DNA from: Poronia punctata
Lineage: Eukaryota > Ascomycota > Sordariomycetes > Xylariales > Xylariaceae
Assembly: GCA_022579005.1 (NCBI GenBank)
Contig: MU401596.1
Span: forward strand, 39,122 to 103,121
Direction: 5' to 3'
Length of the DNA: 64,000 bases
The notes under the pieces were generated by a model, which had not been told where the DNA came from, ran no database searches, and worked only from the letters and a program-made list of their open reading frames with translations. The translations under genes and the position numbers were made by a program. Of the stretch, positions 1 through 12,632 are shown one piece after another. Within the stretch, counting starts at the first letter, position 1; every line of letters starts with the position of its first letter.

Positions 1-1589
1 GCGGCGGCGCACCAAGACCTTTGGGGTCGCGGGTGTAACTTCAAGTTGCATGGTTCAGCCAAAGGGACCGTTTCTCATGATTTGATCCGTCGGCCGACCT
101 CGGAACCCTTATCGAGATGCCAAAGTTGCACAAGCATGGCCGTCCGTATACCTCCTGCACTTATCAGTATTGATCCGGTAGGCTAACAAGATGGTCAAGA
201 CTTTTGAGTCCGGCTTCTTCACTCTTTCGATGTTTCCTTTTGCCAAGTTGTTCTTCCCTAGACTTGTCCGCAAACGATTTTTGGACATCATAATGATCAG
301 TTTCATATGAGTATCAAAGACAATGGACGTGAAGAGGTAGGAAATGATTTTTCTGTTCTCGGTAACTCTCCGCCCTGCGCACTCTAGATGTTGTTTCACA
401 TTTTCTCTAGCCCTCAGCTGTATCGGGATATCCGGTTCAAACTTACGCCTCTGGTACAAGACAACTAAGGGTGCGGTGAGACTGTCTGCTCTATTGACCT
501 AGCGGGTATTCGTAGAGCTCGTACATTATGTCGCGTACTTCTGGATACGTTCCAAGAGATTCTGCGATACCGCGCCGTGAACCCAGGACCACGGGTGCTA
601 CTCGAAGACGTCCTATTAAACGAACGTATTCTCCTCAAGAAAAGGAAGTATGCTTATGATTCCTGCTCTTGTGCAGCATACCAGTCTTTCAGCGTGGGTG
701 ACGACGTATGTACGTTCGATCACATGCGCTTCGCACGGGCACCAGAGCATGGCAGGAAGAGGCCGATTCGTGTTGCCTTTCGAACCTTTGATGGTGGTCA
801 CGTACTTAAGGCTCCCCGGTCAACGCTTCGCCACCATGGAAATAATGGCACTTGCAGCAATAATGGTGGAACTTCGACCGTGAGATCCTAGCAAGGGGTG
901 AAAGTAACATATTCGGGGTCGAACGGAGCAATCCGTGTCGTCGCGGAGGATATCGTAGCTGTTGGGGAATGACCTCTAACCTTGTACCTTCCGTAATATG
1001 GTCGCGACAATTCTATCTTTGGATATGTAGCGTAAGATAGGCTGGAGCCATATGGATGTTAGCCGCCCGCTGCTCTCACATCTACCTCAAGAGCTATGAA
1101 AACAAAGTTGATAGTAAGTGACGACTAAGAGATTCATGCTTAGATAAATAGGTATATACAAGAATTGCCGATTTCCAACAAAATAGTTACATTGCCTTGT
1201 CCGTTTCGCCTCATGGATCGCGACTACGATACGAGTCAACTGCCAGGGAAAAATATGACGCGTCTATATCCATCGCCCCTTCCCAGCGTGTTGCGTCGCC
1301 CCACCATACAATAACCACAACTCCCATTGGTCCCGAGCCCACTGTGAAACGCGTCGATGTAATAACGATAAAAAATTGCAAAATATTTGCGAATGAAGGT
1401 GGGTTGTTTGCCTGAGAATGAGTGGGAGATTTACCCGATGAGAGGGTATGCGTCATGCTTCTTGACAGCATGAAAGCGAAAGTATAATCTGAAAAAGCGA
1501 TCCGAAACAAATGTCAGAGGAGCGAAAGAGCCAAGAGTCCTGGTGTCAACAATTGGTGTATGCCGAACGGATTGCGTTTAGCCTTTGCC
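1..1589. other. Intergenic region at left edge, no gene recognised
   Basis: Short open frames occur on both strands (the longest about 115 codons), but none shows a domain, signal peptide or family resemblance, and they overlap each other on opposite strands as expected by chance. The right end of this stretch is the 3' flank of the laccase gene, which stops at 1590 on the minus strand. No tRNA, repeat array or transposon end was seen. Confidence 0.5.
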
Positions 1590-3690
1590 CTAGACACCCG
1601 AGTCTTCCTGCACGAGACCGGTGTTGTCCTGGTACGTATTCCAGGCTGCACAGGTATCCTGCAGCGAGGAGAGGTCTGTGATGGCAGCAATATCGGAGCT
1701 ACGCTCTACAAGTTGTAGCGCGAAACCCTGGGATGTGTGCCAACCGATCTAAAGGAGTAGATGGGGAGATGTCAGCAACAACATAATTGAATGGACGGGA
1801 CATGGATTCAAAAAAGAAGAGAGAACTACTCACGTGGCAGTGTGCGAGCCAGACGCCTGGGTTATCGTTCTGGAAGGCGATAGCTAGGAAACCCGAGGCC
1901 GGTAGCATGGCCACGTCACGACGCGGCGGGTTTGAGAGGTTCAACTGCGAAGCGTTCGTATACGTCGTCATAGGCTGCTGGCCTAGGATGTAAAAGTCGT
2001 GGCCGTGCAGATGGAATGGATGTTCCTGTTGGGCCATCCGTCAGTATCTCTGGCCATCCACCCATACCGCCCAGTTTGGGGGCGGGACGTCCCCGAGGGG
2101 AATGGTAACTCACCAAGCCCAGCTGTGATTCGATGATGAGGTAAGTCCATGCATTCTCCTCGGTCAATGTGATGATGTTTTCCTCGGCAGTGAAGACAGA
2201 CCCGTTCGTCAAAACCTTCTCGAGAGCTGTCGAACGGTTAGTCTGCTGAAGTATGTTTCGGTTTGTTCAAAGCAACTTACTAGGCTCTCCCCAGTCCGAG
2301 AGGAACGAGTTGTTATTGAGAGTCCACTTGAAGAAGCTGTTGACGATAGATAGGCCGAGATCCATCACTTCCTCTGTATCAGCATTGCCTGCGTCGAGTT
2401 GGACGAAGGGGACAAGGTTATCCGTTGACACATCTGTGCAGTCGTCGGTATAGTTGTATGCCGAGGTAGTGGGGTCCTCGACCGCGATGTCGTCGTAGGT
2501 CACTATACCCCTGATGTTCAACGTCATTTCGTTACTGCTGCAGGTGATCTGGGGAATAGAGCGCATCCAGTAATTCCCAGGTTCCTGGTTGGCCTCGACG
2601 ATCACGTCGTAACGCTGGCCGATACCGATGTTTACCATCTCCGTCTCGAAGGGCACGATAGGGACAAAGTCAGCTGCAATAACCGTCAGTGTGTGGTTGT
2701 CGATCCCGAATCTGAACATGGTATCGATGGCCGTGTTCACCAGGCGAAGCCGGTACGACTGGCCGCTTGTGAAGTTGGTCTTGAAGCGGGAGCCGCCGTC
2801 CGCGTATACGTTGAGACCGTTGATCAGGCCATTGGCAGCTGGTGGCGGCCCAGAAGTCGATGCTTTGGCATATAGCGCATCGGTAGTCTCGTGCAGCCAG
2901 TCGCTTAGTACGATCATGCCCTTGTCTTCATCGTACGGGGCAGAAGCAGGTCCCCTGATCAATATTCCGCCGAACACACCATTCCTTCGCACATGTCAGC
3001 CTGTCTCCGCCATATGGTGGATGTACTGCTATACTCACCAGGCCTGCAGGGAAAAGTGGCTATGATACCAGCTGCTACCGTACTACGTGGCTGTCAGTTC
3101 GAGCATATCTTGAGGAGAGATGTCCGTGCTGAGTACCTGTGTGGCTCTCCACCTGTAAGTCTGGCTCTCGCCCGGAGCCACGGGACATTGGGTGATGGAG
3201 GCTACGCCGTCTTGCTCGACCGAGCCCAACTGGCGGATGCCATGCCAATGGATGCTGGTGCCGTTGTTTTCCAGATTATTCTTCAAGTGAACCACTTTAT
3301 ACCCGGTCAGTATTCGTACTTTTCAAACCCTATGGCCAACGCCGAAAAGCGGGGAGTCTTACCGACGGTATCGCCCCAGTCAGCCTCGATAGTAGGACCT
3401 GGTACCGAACCGTTGATACTCAGGACCATTCGCGGAAAGCCGTCAGGGGCCAGGGTCGAGTTTGTAAGCTCAAACCAATACTCCCGGATGACACCTGTAT
3501 CAGGGGCATCCTCGTACCAGTTGGTAGAGAGCGAGTAGTTTCCCCAGCAGTTAGGGGCAGTGGCAGAGTCAAACTCGCAGCTATCGGCCTGTCTAGTGCT
3601 AAGGCTGGAAGAGCTTGTCCATGGAGCGGCAGCAACGAGGGTTGAAGAAGCGATGGCTGTCAAGCCAGACAGGAAGGTAGAGAATCGCAT
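1590..3690 (-). CDS. Secreted laccase (multicopper oxidase, asco-laccase type)
   Basis: Oxidises phenols and similar substrates with reduction of O2 to water, outside the cell. I reconstruct seven exons: 3363-3690, 3137-3294, 3039-3082, 2281-2984, 2114-2226, 1834-2025 and 1590-1748. They sum to 565 residues, normal for the family. The N-terminus is a hydrophobic signal peptide ending near AAAPW. All four copper signatures are visible: L1 SIHWHG, L2 WYHSHF, L3 HPFHLHGHDF and L4 HCHIGWHTSQGF. The residue at the T1 axial position is Phe, a non-coordinating side chain. The protein ends in DSGV, the C-terminal plug typical of ascomycete laccases. Several NxT/S glycosylation sites are present. The donor of intron 2 is GTACTC, weaker than the GTAAGT or GTGAGT used elsewhere in the gene. 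Gene identity is very secure; substrate is unknown. Confidence 0.95.
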
Positions 3691-6600
3691 GTTGAAAGAA
3701 TGTCTTGGTGAGCTGTGACGGAAAGAGACCGTGGTAAAGAGAGACTATCCAAATCCGTTGGGCGCCTGCTGTCGTTCCTATTCCTGAGAACCACGAGGGA
3801 ATACGGCGATATTTATATCACTGGCGAGACGGCGAAGCAGGGCTTTCTCTCGTCTATCCTCTCTGCCAAGGGCGAGTATGAACCAAGGATGCCTGCTTGC
3901 AACCCATTCCTAGCCAGCCGAGCCAGCCGAGCCAGCCTCAACGGACTGTTGCGTTGGTATAAGCCGTAGAGCAAGAACCACCGCCCGCCAAACACCAATC
4001 TCAAGGGGGTGTGGATGACATATCGCGATGTTCGAATGTACCGATTCAATATTTCTGGGATCAGGCTTGATCTAACGCCGGAATAGTGCTCATCACGCGA
4101 CCCGGGTGCCTCCCCAGGCTTCAACACGGCCACTCGGCAAGACGCACGCTCGAGCACACACTGTGAGGGCATCACATTGTAGTTCGCCGTCAGCATATTC
4201 TAAGAGCAGCCTTGTGCAAGTCCCCACCTCTTAAGCGGTCGTCACCCGGTTCTAACTAACAGTTAGGAACGGTCTACGGTCCCTATCGAGATATCGTTGG
4301 TACCTGCGACTGAATGCTCCTTCCGAGGAACACGCCTCGGGGAAACTGGCCAGACCGTTCTATGTTGCTATTCTCAGTCATGAATAATCATGTGCGTAGT
4401 AGATAAGGAGCCCGACGATTCCTTCTCCGGAGCGCATCCGACAACATTCCAGGCTATGGGATACTGACAAATCCGCACTATTTTGTGTAATACTCTTAAT
4501 TTCCACATCAACACCTCCCCTGCGAGGGCTGTTCCTTTTGCAATAGAGCTGGGAGATCTATGTTGACCTAGATGGCCATAACTTTATGTCCGGCCGCGGC
4601 AAGGAGAGCAAATAGGCCCAACGTGAACTAACAACATCAGCCCAGCAAAGCCACATCTCAAGGGTGGCAGCACGGACACGTCCAATCCGAGCGCGCAGCC
4701 CATGGTTGTGTACCTGCATATAATCTGCAAGACGAACAAAAAAACGCGTGGGACCTAAAAATTACCACGAATCCGCCAGGACTCGGTGGCACTCTATACT
4801 GATATGTGAAGAGTAGGAAGAAAGAGGAAGTTGATGAGGGGCGTGTAGAAGCTCCAAGACAAGGGTGGATGTTGACGCCAGGGTCCATGGTAAGACTTGG
4901 ACTTTATGTGATATCTTAGTCAACGAACTTGGGGGGTATCATCCGGACAAGCTGACTACACCACGGCCGATATTCGCCATACTACTGGCAGTAACCCCAT
5001 AACCTACCTATCTAAGTACTCGGATATCCTACCGTTGGATGGTCTGATCTAGTATGTTTGTAATGGCCAAGTCATTACCAACTCCTGACTTGTTACCAGC
5101 TACTTTGAGGGGGCGCACCGCTCGGGAAGTCAGATGATGTGGCATAGGAACTCAGCAAGCTGTGCCGCAACTCACAAAGGCTTACTCACGCCATAGTCAT
5201 AAGTGGTGACTGGGTTCCGGGAACATACAGACATGGATGGGACGGCTAGCTGGACAACCTCGAGTTTGGTACACCTTCGTTTAATCGACAGCTAATGCAT
5301 CCCACTGCCTAGCGCTCATCTGGCTGCCTCGTTAATCAAAACCAGGGGCCGGCAGTCCTATCGAGGAAGGGACGCGTTCAGAGTGACATCCTCGTCGTGG
5401 CCTCATGGGCATACCTCCCCGGCGGGAGTGAAATGCTCCGGAGACAGGCGAGTAGGGTCTCCCGTTACCAACAGTTTGTCCTACCCAGCTGAGCTATTCA
5501 TGGCATTGCGCCTGAAAACCCCTGGCTCCTACTCTGTGGCGGGACCATTCTATGCTCATTGGTATTTCCCCGCAGCCCCTAATTTATTCAGCTCTGGATC
5601 GACGGATTGCGGCTCGCCAGCCAAATGCACAAGGTACGTAGGGCTGTTGTTCAGCTAGGTCACTTCTGCCTAGATACCTACGGTAAGTCCTGCATTGAAA
5701 AAGATTAGCTGAACTCGAAGGATATGAGATGGAGTAGAAACACGAGGACATGGTAAGAAGAGTCCGTCCAGATTCCAGAAAACAGCAAACCATGTGCTGA
5801 CATTGCGCGACGCAATCCCAACCGACATAGAATAGAGTCATAGACTGAAGGGCAGAATGGAAACAAGGGTTCACCTCGCGCCTTATCCTTCTCGAAAGCG
5901 ACACGCAAGCCAAGATCTCATATCCCCACCTATTATTACGGATTTAGATGGACCAGATGGGGCCAGTCACGGCACGTGGGGGAGGATGCCGTAGGCCGTA
6001 GGGTAAAGTATCAGCCGCCCCATTATAAGGATGCTCGCTTCGACGACGGGGTCTATGGGATCGTAAAAAGCCCTTCTAACCTCTCTAGGTCTCGCTTCGC
6101 ACTGCAATACGACAAAGTGCCTGAAGTAGGAACCGGAACGGACAATAAAATCCTGGCCAATGCAACAATGGTTGGGCGGCCGCCCTCGGCCCGCGACTCT
6201 ATGCCCACTTGGTTCCGCCAACACTACCGCAGCGTCGGATCGCCTCGAGAAGTGCATGATGAACTCCCAAATGAGTGAGAGTGTGCCAGACAACCTGTCG
6301 TTGCCGTCAAGTTGCTCAAACGAAATCACGAACTCGTCAACGAAGAGCGGCTCGAAGATGAGGGAGGAAGAGGGCGATGGAAACGAGCTGACGTCGGGAC
6401 AGGTATAACATTATTTTCCCTACCTAATGATTTAGTAATATACTACATGTTTGTGCAACATGGAACGCCGCAACCTCGGGTCCAGCGTTGATGCGATTGG
6501 CTTATGGCATGTTAGCTAAGGCACAGCAAAATCGAAAACTACTTTACCTACTCGTACTCACGGGTCGTCACCTCTCGAAATCAGATTACCTACCTGGTAA

Positions 6601-9249
6601 CATATCTCAACACTAGGAAACATGTTCCAAGGACTACCTTGTGGTCAACGATCAGCCTCCGGTCACCAAGTACATATCTAGGTGGGGCAAATGCAAACTG
6701 CATGTTGGGCCCTGTAGGAAGTCCTATCCGAGCCATCAAGGTTAACTTCGGCTAGCCGATGTCAGGTAGAGGTCAAGGTCAAGCTCGGGATTACGGCGTA
6801 TAAGGCGCTTAGCCATACCATCTCTATGCGTCCATGTCATTTCGTTTCTGCTGCCGCATTTACTTCTATCTTCGGACTGGCTCTGACTCGTCGACCCTGT
6901 ACGCGCGGCTGATACAACCACAACTTACCTCGCCGCTCGTCAGCACACGGCGGCCCATACCGGAGTACTTCCGCTATCCGTTTCCCGTCCAGGCAGCCTC
7001 CCTTGAGATATCCTAATCTATCTCTTCTGGGAGAGGGCTTGATAATGGGGATATATACAAAAGCTGATGGTTCGACACTGCTATGTAGAACGTCAGCCGC
7101 CAAGGCCAAAACTCGGGCGACGATGATAACGATATGCCGATTTGCACCTGCTACCGGGAGAGAAATTACAGGCTCAAGGCCGCGGAGGCGGGTTCATATC
7201 GTATCATCCAGCTCGTCGCAGATTTTCCGTGCTGAGATTTCAGTTACAGCCACTACCGTAGGTGGCGCACTTGTCCAGCTAACTGGCGAATGCTGAATGA
7301 ATCCTGATTGGAGCGCAACAGAAAGCCTGGCATTCCTGGAATCCTGGGTTTCTCTCATCTTCTCGCCTAGGTTAGGTATTTCGTGCACAGGGGTTTTACA
7401 TACAACCAAATGTTTGGTAATCTACTTCGTAGGTAGGTAAGCAGGTAATAAGCGTATCACCACATCATCTCAAGATGCATACCCGATATTCCGCCCAGTT
7501 TCTAGGTAAATCCGACATGATTGGGTTGTGAAAAGGTGGGGCATGCTCACCGTTCATGAACCATGCCTGCTCGCTCTATTCACGAGTCTCATCGCCAGCA
7601 ATAACGGGTTTGTAAGGTACCTAGGTAGGGCCAAGAGGGCTGTGGTGAGTTGAAGGACTTTGTGCGACGTCGCTCTAATCCTTCCTAAAGTTCAAATCTC
7701 GATAGAGTATATAGGACGTAGGTAGATGGATGACTCTACACAACGGATATCCACTGCGAAAGAAGTAGGTATGGCCGAGATGGAGGCCGGGTCGCAAGAC
7801 GTCGAGAACGTCGTTGCTAGAGGTGGTAGGTAATCGTCTGACCACCTAACCTAGGTAAAGTAGCCAGCTCTGCGCGCCTGAATATTGGAGACAACACACC
7901 TTGGTTCTTAACCCCTCTACGAGTAGATATTTATGTGGTAGATAGACGTTGGGCTGTTTTGTACAGAGCAGAGAGCTTGATCGCTTTGCCAAGCCGCGAC
8001 GACAAAGTTCTCGGTAATCGATGCCAAGATCGTTAGTGTGTTCCAGAGAAGGAAGGCACTAACCTTACTTTTCTCGACCTCTAAACCTCAAACCAGCTAA
8101 GTCCTTTTGTTTTCTCATATAATAACATAGACTGATAGGTAGGCTATGAGATTGTGGCCTGGTACCTTAATTAACCGACCGCGCAATCGTCCCGTCGCAA
8201 AAGATTGTGGCGATACGATATTACGGTAATCATTTGTTGATACAGTCTACCTAGTAAGTACCTACTTTAAGCATCTGGTTCCTGGCAGGGGGTGTTTGGA
8301 TGCGATCTATGTGGCACCAGGCGGAAATTCTTTTACCATGCGTGTATGCGTGTATGTGTTCCGAAAAAACAAGGTGATGCAGACAGAGTAACCTCTAGGT
8401 ATACAGGGAGCAAGCTTCCTAGAAGAAGGGCGGGCTTTTCCACAATCGCCAACTTACCATGTTTAAGGCTTTGGTGGTTCTTTGAGCGGGCAGCTCCCGT
8501 GGGGGGGCGCCACTATGATGCATGTAAGCTAAAGGTAATAATACTATTTTTGCATCAGATATCACGCGAAAAGACGCTAGGTTAGATGACAAGGTACAGG
8601 TACATATACGTATGTATGCAAGTAGGTACGGTACCATATCTGACCAGATCTTGGATGCGAAAAGGCTGACGTGACTCGAAACGAAAAGGAACCGTTCGTT
8701 GTCAGCTTAGGCAACTATCTCCATCTCTGCTCGGCTACGTATCGCCGCGGTGTACCTACGAGTATACGTATCTGTGATAGGTCAAGTAGGTATTCGCCTG
8801 TTGTGTGTCATACATGACATTATTCGGACACGGATTGAACCCGTTCCCGTGATCGGGCGAAGCGGCAGCGGAGTTTGCGGTTGATATTGTTGACGAGGAA
8901 GGGGGCCATGTTAGAAACAAAAACAGAGTATCGTGCCTTTCGCTAAGTACTTATTGCATGGCCCGAGCCTTCTCGTAAGATATGCGGCACGGGCATGTGA
9001 CGAGGGCAGTCTTGCAGTGGCGCATAAAAACTTCTTATCTTGCCGTGGTCAATAAGGAGAGAACACGCCATCGACTCCCCCTTTCGGCCCAACTTCACAA
9101 TACCAAGACACCACGGTACGTCACCTTTCACAACAGAACGCAGTCTTCGTCAACCGCTATTCGTAGTCGCTTCCATGCTAGGGGCTGTCCAACATGCTCT
9201 ATTAGCCGGCCTAGATATTTCGAGATGCGTCAATCTCCTCAGCCTATTA
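3691..9249. other. 5.5 kb spacer without recognisable genes
   Basis: Contains the laccase promoter at its left end. Open frames on both strands stay at or below about 127 codons and none resembles a known protein. GC content looks moderate, so this is not a RIP-mutated block. Short runs of TAGG/CCTA tetranucleotides recur (for example near 4998, 6590, 7430 and 8250). Around 3909-3932 there is a small tandem of CCAGCCGAG-like units. No tRNA gene passes inspection; a tRNA-like arm near 5490 is listed among the rejected items. Confidence 0.45.
3810..3817 (-). promoter_or_regulatory. TATA-like box of the laccase gene
   Basis: On the minus strand the sequence reads TATAAATA, 120-127 bases upstream of the laccase ATG at 3690, a usual spacing for a fungal TATA box with a short 5' leader. 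This is position and sequence only; no transcription start is known. Confidence 0.4.
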
Positions 9250-10196
9250 TTATATCTTCGCCAACGTCTTTGGCTTGTTCATCTTTGGTAAGATGGGTAT
9301 CCTCGGATGATCACCAGCCAACTTCAGCCCAGTGACAGCCTCAAGCTCGTCAACGGCTTCGAAAGCTCGGCCGAGCGAGACTTTAATAGTGCGGAAGCCC
9401 ATCTTGCGCCCACCTTTAAGATTCTCCCCAATATCATCGAGGAAGACAATATCCTCCGGCTTGACACCATCCGCCCAACCCAATGCCCGACCCTTCTCCG
9501 TGTCGGCGTTCGCCCGCGCGTATTTGTCAACCTCACGCAACGTATACTCGTACATCCGGGCATCCGGTTTCCTCAACCCCACGTGAGCCGAGGACACAAA
9601 AACATCAAACAAGCTGCGAATCGGGTCGTCGTAGAAATCCTCCCTGTACAACTTGTGTCCCTTGGGGAAGATGACGGTATTGCTGACAGCGGCGAGGATG
9701 AAGCGCCCGCTCTTGTTCAACTGCTGTAAAGCAGGGTACATCCACGGGTCCGGACCGGCGGACGACGACATCATGTCGTTGAATAGCCATTGGCCGTCCA
9801 TTTTCGGCACGGGCGGCACCTCTTGCGGTAGGCTCGGGTCCTTGGCTGCCTGCAGCTTGTAAAAGGTGGCCCATCTCTCCGCGTGGTGGATGTCTGCGTT
9901 GAAGCCGGCGAAGAAGCCATCGTCCATGGGGATCTCGCCGCGCTCGAGACGGTGCCAGAAGCCGTTTGGGGCGGTCTTGGATATGGAATAATTAACCCAT
10001 CCTGGTGGGATACCGAGACTTAGTTCGTAGTCTAGGATTGCCTGGAAGGGGGATACGACCTGATGGATGTTAACTAAGTACATAGGACCTTGATTATAGG
10101 AGGCGAAGAAGATTCTCCACAACACCAAGGCGGTCGACTTACACATACGCCCCCGATGTCAAATAATAACACTTTGGGGGGCTTCTGAGCTGCCAT
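9250..10196 (-). CDS. HAD-superfamily hydrolase (EPHX2 N-terminal / ACAD10-like subgroup)
   Basis: Probable phosphatase or related hydrolase acting on a small soluble substrate. There are two exons, 10143-10196 and 9250-10059, joined in phase 0 for 287 residues. The start is the ATG at 10196, which places the nucleophile motif LLFDIGGVC at residues 11-19. Motif II is AAVSNT, motif III is the Lys of GLRKPDARMYEY, and motif IV is FLDDIGENL followed by a GxRKMG-like segment. The cap lies between motifs I and II and contains conserved-looking FWHRLERGEI. The second Asp of the usual DxD nucleophile motif is Gly (D-I-G), as also seen in ACAD10-type HAD domains, so phosphatase activity is not assured. 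No epoxide hydrolase alpha/beta domain follows. The gene is divergent from ribosomal protein L5. Confidence 0.85.
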
Positions 10197-10810
10197 ATCG
10201 CTTGTTGACGCGTTAGACGTTGGAGTAAGACAGGAGCTTGTAAAGACAAATTATTTATCATCTATCTCATTCTATTGATTCGGGAGTATATATAATCGTG
10301 AAAAAAGATAAGATTAGAATGTAGTCAACACGTTTGTAACTTAAATCACAATGACAGGACTTGGCTGGGCGGCAGCAACTCTTGGGAAGAGCCTCGGCTA
10401 TATCTTGTCTACCTTGCTTGGGGGAGCTTATTCCCAAAACAGACAGTCGTGAGAGAATGAGACAGACCCCTGAATTGAAAGTATGAAGTACAGTATTATC
10501 CATTATGCACTGTCAACAGGCACGGTCCCTTCCATTCCCTGATAACCAGGTGGTCTGTGCTTCAAACACTCCTCTTACCTCGTCCCCCACCAGAACTACA
10601 AAGTGGGTTATCGTAGCCCACCCAAGTAAAAAATGCCCCTCACAGCCAATCATCGATCAAAAAGATGAAGCGAAATTTCGCCCACAAAAAATCTACGCCC
10701 ACTACTCATTTTCTTTAAGTGCGAGGCACCACAACTCTCCCACCAACAACACAGCAACCAAACCCGTACAACGAGCTGATCTTACCGCCGGACAGCCAAA
10801 ATCAGTCAAG
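10197..10810. other. Divergent promoter region between HAD hydrolase and L5
   Basis: 614 bases separate the two start codons. The half next to L5 is rich in C and A with CT-rich stretches (about 10690-10800), the usual look of a fungal ribosomal-protein promoter and leader. I see no clear TATA box for either gene. Confidence 0.5.
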
Positions 10811-11939
10811 ATGGTGAGTTTATACCGGCATTGAAGCCCATTGTTATCGCGGCAACTGCTCGCGACGGCATCTACTATGAAAGTCCTTTTAAAATAGAAG
10901 AGTCTATGCAAGATGCTTCGGATATTGAGGACTATCTGAAGCGCAAATTGCTGACTCGGGGTTATCGTGACAGGTCTTCCAGAAGTCGCAAAAGGGCAGC
11001 GCGTACTACAGGTAATTAACACTACCGTCTCTTTGGAAACGTCTGGATCGTCTGGTTGCTAACTTTGCCAACAGTCGCTTCCAGACTAAGTACCGCCGCA
11101 GACGCGAGGGAAAGACCGATTACTATGCCCGCAAGCGGTTGATCACCCAGGCCAAGAACAAGTACAATGCGCCCAAGTACCGCCTGGTCGTCCGCTTCAC
11201 CAACCGCGACATCATCATGCAGATCGTCACTTCCGAGATCTCTGGTGACAAGGTCTTCTGCTCCGCCTACTCCCACGAGCTCAAGGCTTACGGCATCACC
11301 CACGGTCTTACCAACTGGGCCGCTGCCTACGCCACCGGTCTTCTGATCGCCCGCCGTGTCCTGAAGAAGCTCGGCCTCGACGAGACCTTTGCCGGTGTTG
11401 AGGAGCCCGATGGAGAGTACACTCTCACCGAGGCTGCTGAGGAGGATGGCGAGGAGCGCCGTCCCTTCAAGGCCTACCTCGATGTTGGTCTGGCCCGCAC
11501 TTCCACTGGTGCCCGTATTTTCGGCGCCATGAAGGGTGCTTCCGACGGTGGTATCTTCATCCCTCACTCCGAGAACCGATTCCCCGGTTTCGATATGGAG
11601 AGCGAGGAGCTCGATGCCGAGACCCTGAAGAAGTACATCTACGGTGGCCACGTTGCCGAGTACATGGAGACCCTCGCCGACGACGACGAGGAGCGATACA
11701 AGTCTCAGTTCCAGCAGTACATCGATGATGATATCGAGGCCGATGGTCTGGAGGATCTCTACACCGAGGCCCACGCCGCTATCCGTGAGGATCCCTTCAA
11801 GAAGGCCGAGGGTGAGGGTCCCAAGAAGACCAAGGAGGAGTGGAAGGCCGAGAGCAAGAAGTTCCAGACACCCAAGTCTACCAGGGCCGAGAGAGAGGCC
11901 AGGGTCCAGGCCAAGATTGCCGAGCTCCGCAATGCTTAA
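10811..11939 (+). CDS. 60S ribosomal protein uL18 (L5)
   Basis: Binds 5S rRNA in the central protuberance of the large ribosomal subunit and enters assembly as the 5S RNP with uL5. There are three coding exons: 10811-10813, 10974-11011 and 11075-11939, totalling 301 residues, normal for eukaryotic L5. The first coding exon is the ATG alone, followed at once by the donor GTGAGT. The mature N-terminus reads MVFQKSQKGSAYYSRFQTKY across both junctions, the family pattern. The segment RRRREGKTDYYARKRLI and the tract around KYRLVVRFTNRDI are hallmark L5/L18 sequences; the C-terminus is Lys/Glu/Arg-rich. Codons strongly prefer C in the third position, as in highly expressed fungal genes. Intron 1 is 160 bases, long for this window. 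Confidence 0.97.
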
Positions 11940-12632
11940 GTTATCCAACTTGCGGGCGGGTGTATCAAGTGGAAGTAAAAATAAAAATGATATCCTCGTT
12001 GCACGTTACGGTTGTCTTTTACGGTATGGGGGGAGTTCGCGGGAATTGGGCATTTTCGACAGGTCGCTTAACGAATTGATGAAAGTCGAGGCTCTGTCAA
12101 AAATATAAGGGTTCTCACATGTGATCTGCCTGGACCTGAAATGATGCTATTTTTCCATAACTTTGCAATTGCGCATAGCCCTGCCAATAAACCGCCTCGT
12201 CGTAGATGAAATAGCAGCCATGAAACTCCGTCACCGAAGATTGTTTCCGTGTCCGACAAATGAAATTGTGTGTTCCGCAGTGGGTGTACTTTCGGGACCT
12301 CCCGAAGAATAGTGGTTTTTGTTTCCAACATAACAGCCCATCCTCGACTCCTGAGCTACCCCCTGTGCGTTTTTGTGTTCAATCTTGTCTTTTCCTCTCC
12401 ACCGCATGTCCTACGTCGGCACCTCGGCTGTTGTTATACATTGCCGATGCCGACTTTGCGAGCCGCAGATCAACGGACGGCACTGGCCCAACTTGGGTCT
12501 TGTCGTGTTTCCGGATGCCAGCCGTTGAACAGACAGACCGTAATTCTTTTTCAAGCTATATAAACTACATCAGCAATCTTTCCCACAACACCCGATCCCA
12601 TCACGCGGACAAAGAAAGATGGAGAGAAGAGG
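11940..12632. other. Convergent 3' region between L5 and the low-complexity gene
   Basis: Holds the 3' flanks of two convergent genes. No further gene is supported. A CTAAC branch-like sequence on the minus strand near 12635 follows a GTAAGT donor near 12664, so the neighbouring minus-strand gene may have a further short exon in this interval. Confidence 0.4.

Noticed and set aside
577..891. Overlapping frames on both strands near the left edge
   Set aside because: Three frames overlap in the same 300 bases; none has a domain or signal peptide.
5420..5525. tRNA-like segment on the minus strand (TAGCTCAGCTGGGTAG)
   Set aside because: It looks like a D-arm, but no complementary acceptor stem and no proper B box (GGTTCGAATCC-like) can be found at the right distance.
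9307..9729. Plus-strand frame of 140 codons
   Set aside because: Antisense to the HAD hydrolase, whose four catalytic motifs are intact.
11022..11948. Long open frame (308 codons) antisense to ribosomal protein L5
   Set aside because: It mirrors the L5 coding exon. Strong codon bias for C-ending codons keeps the opposite strand free of stops; the product is Leu/Gly-rich with no family.
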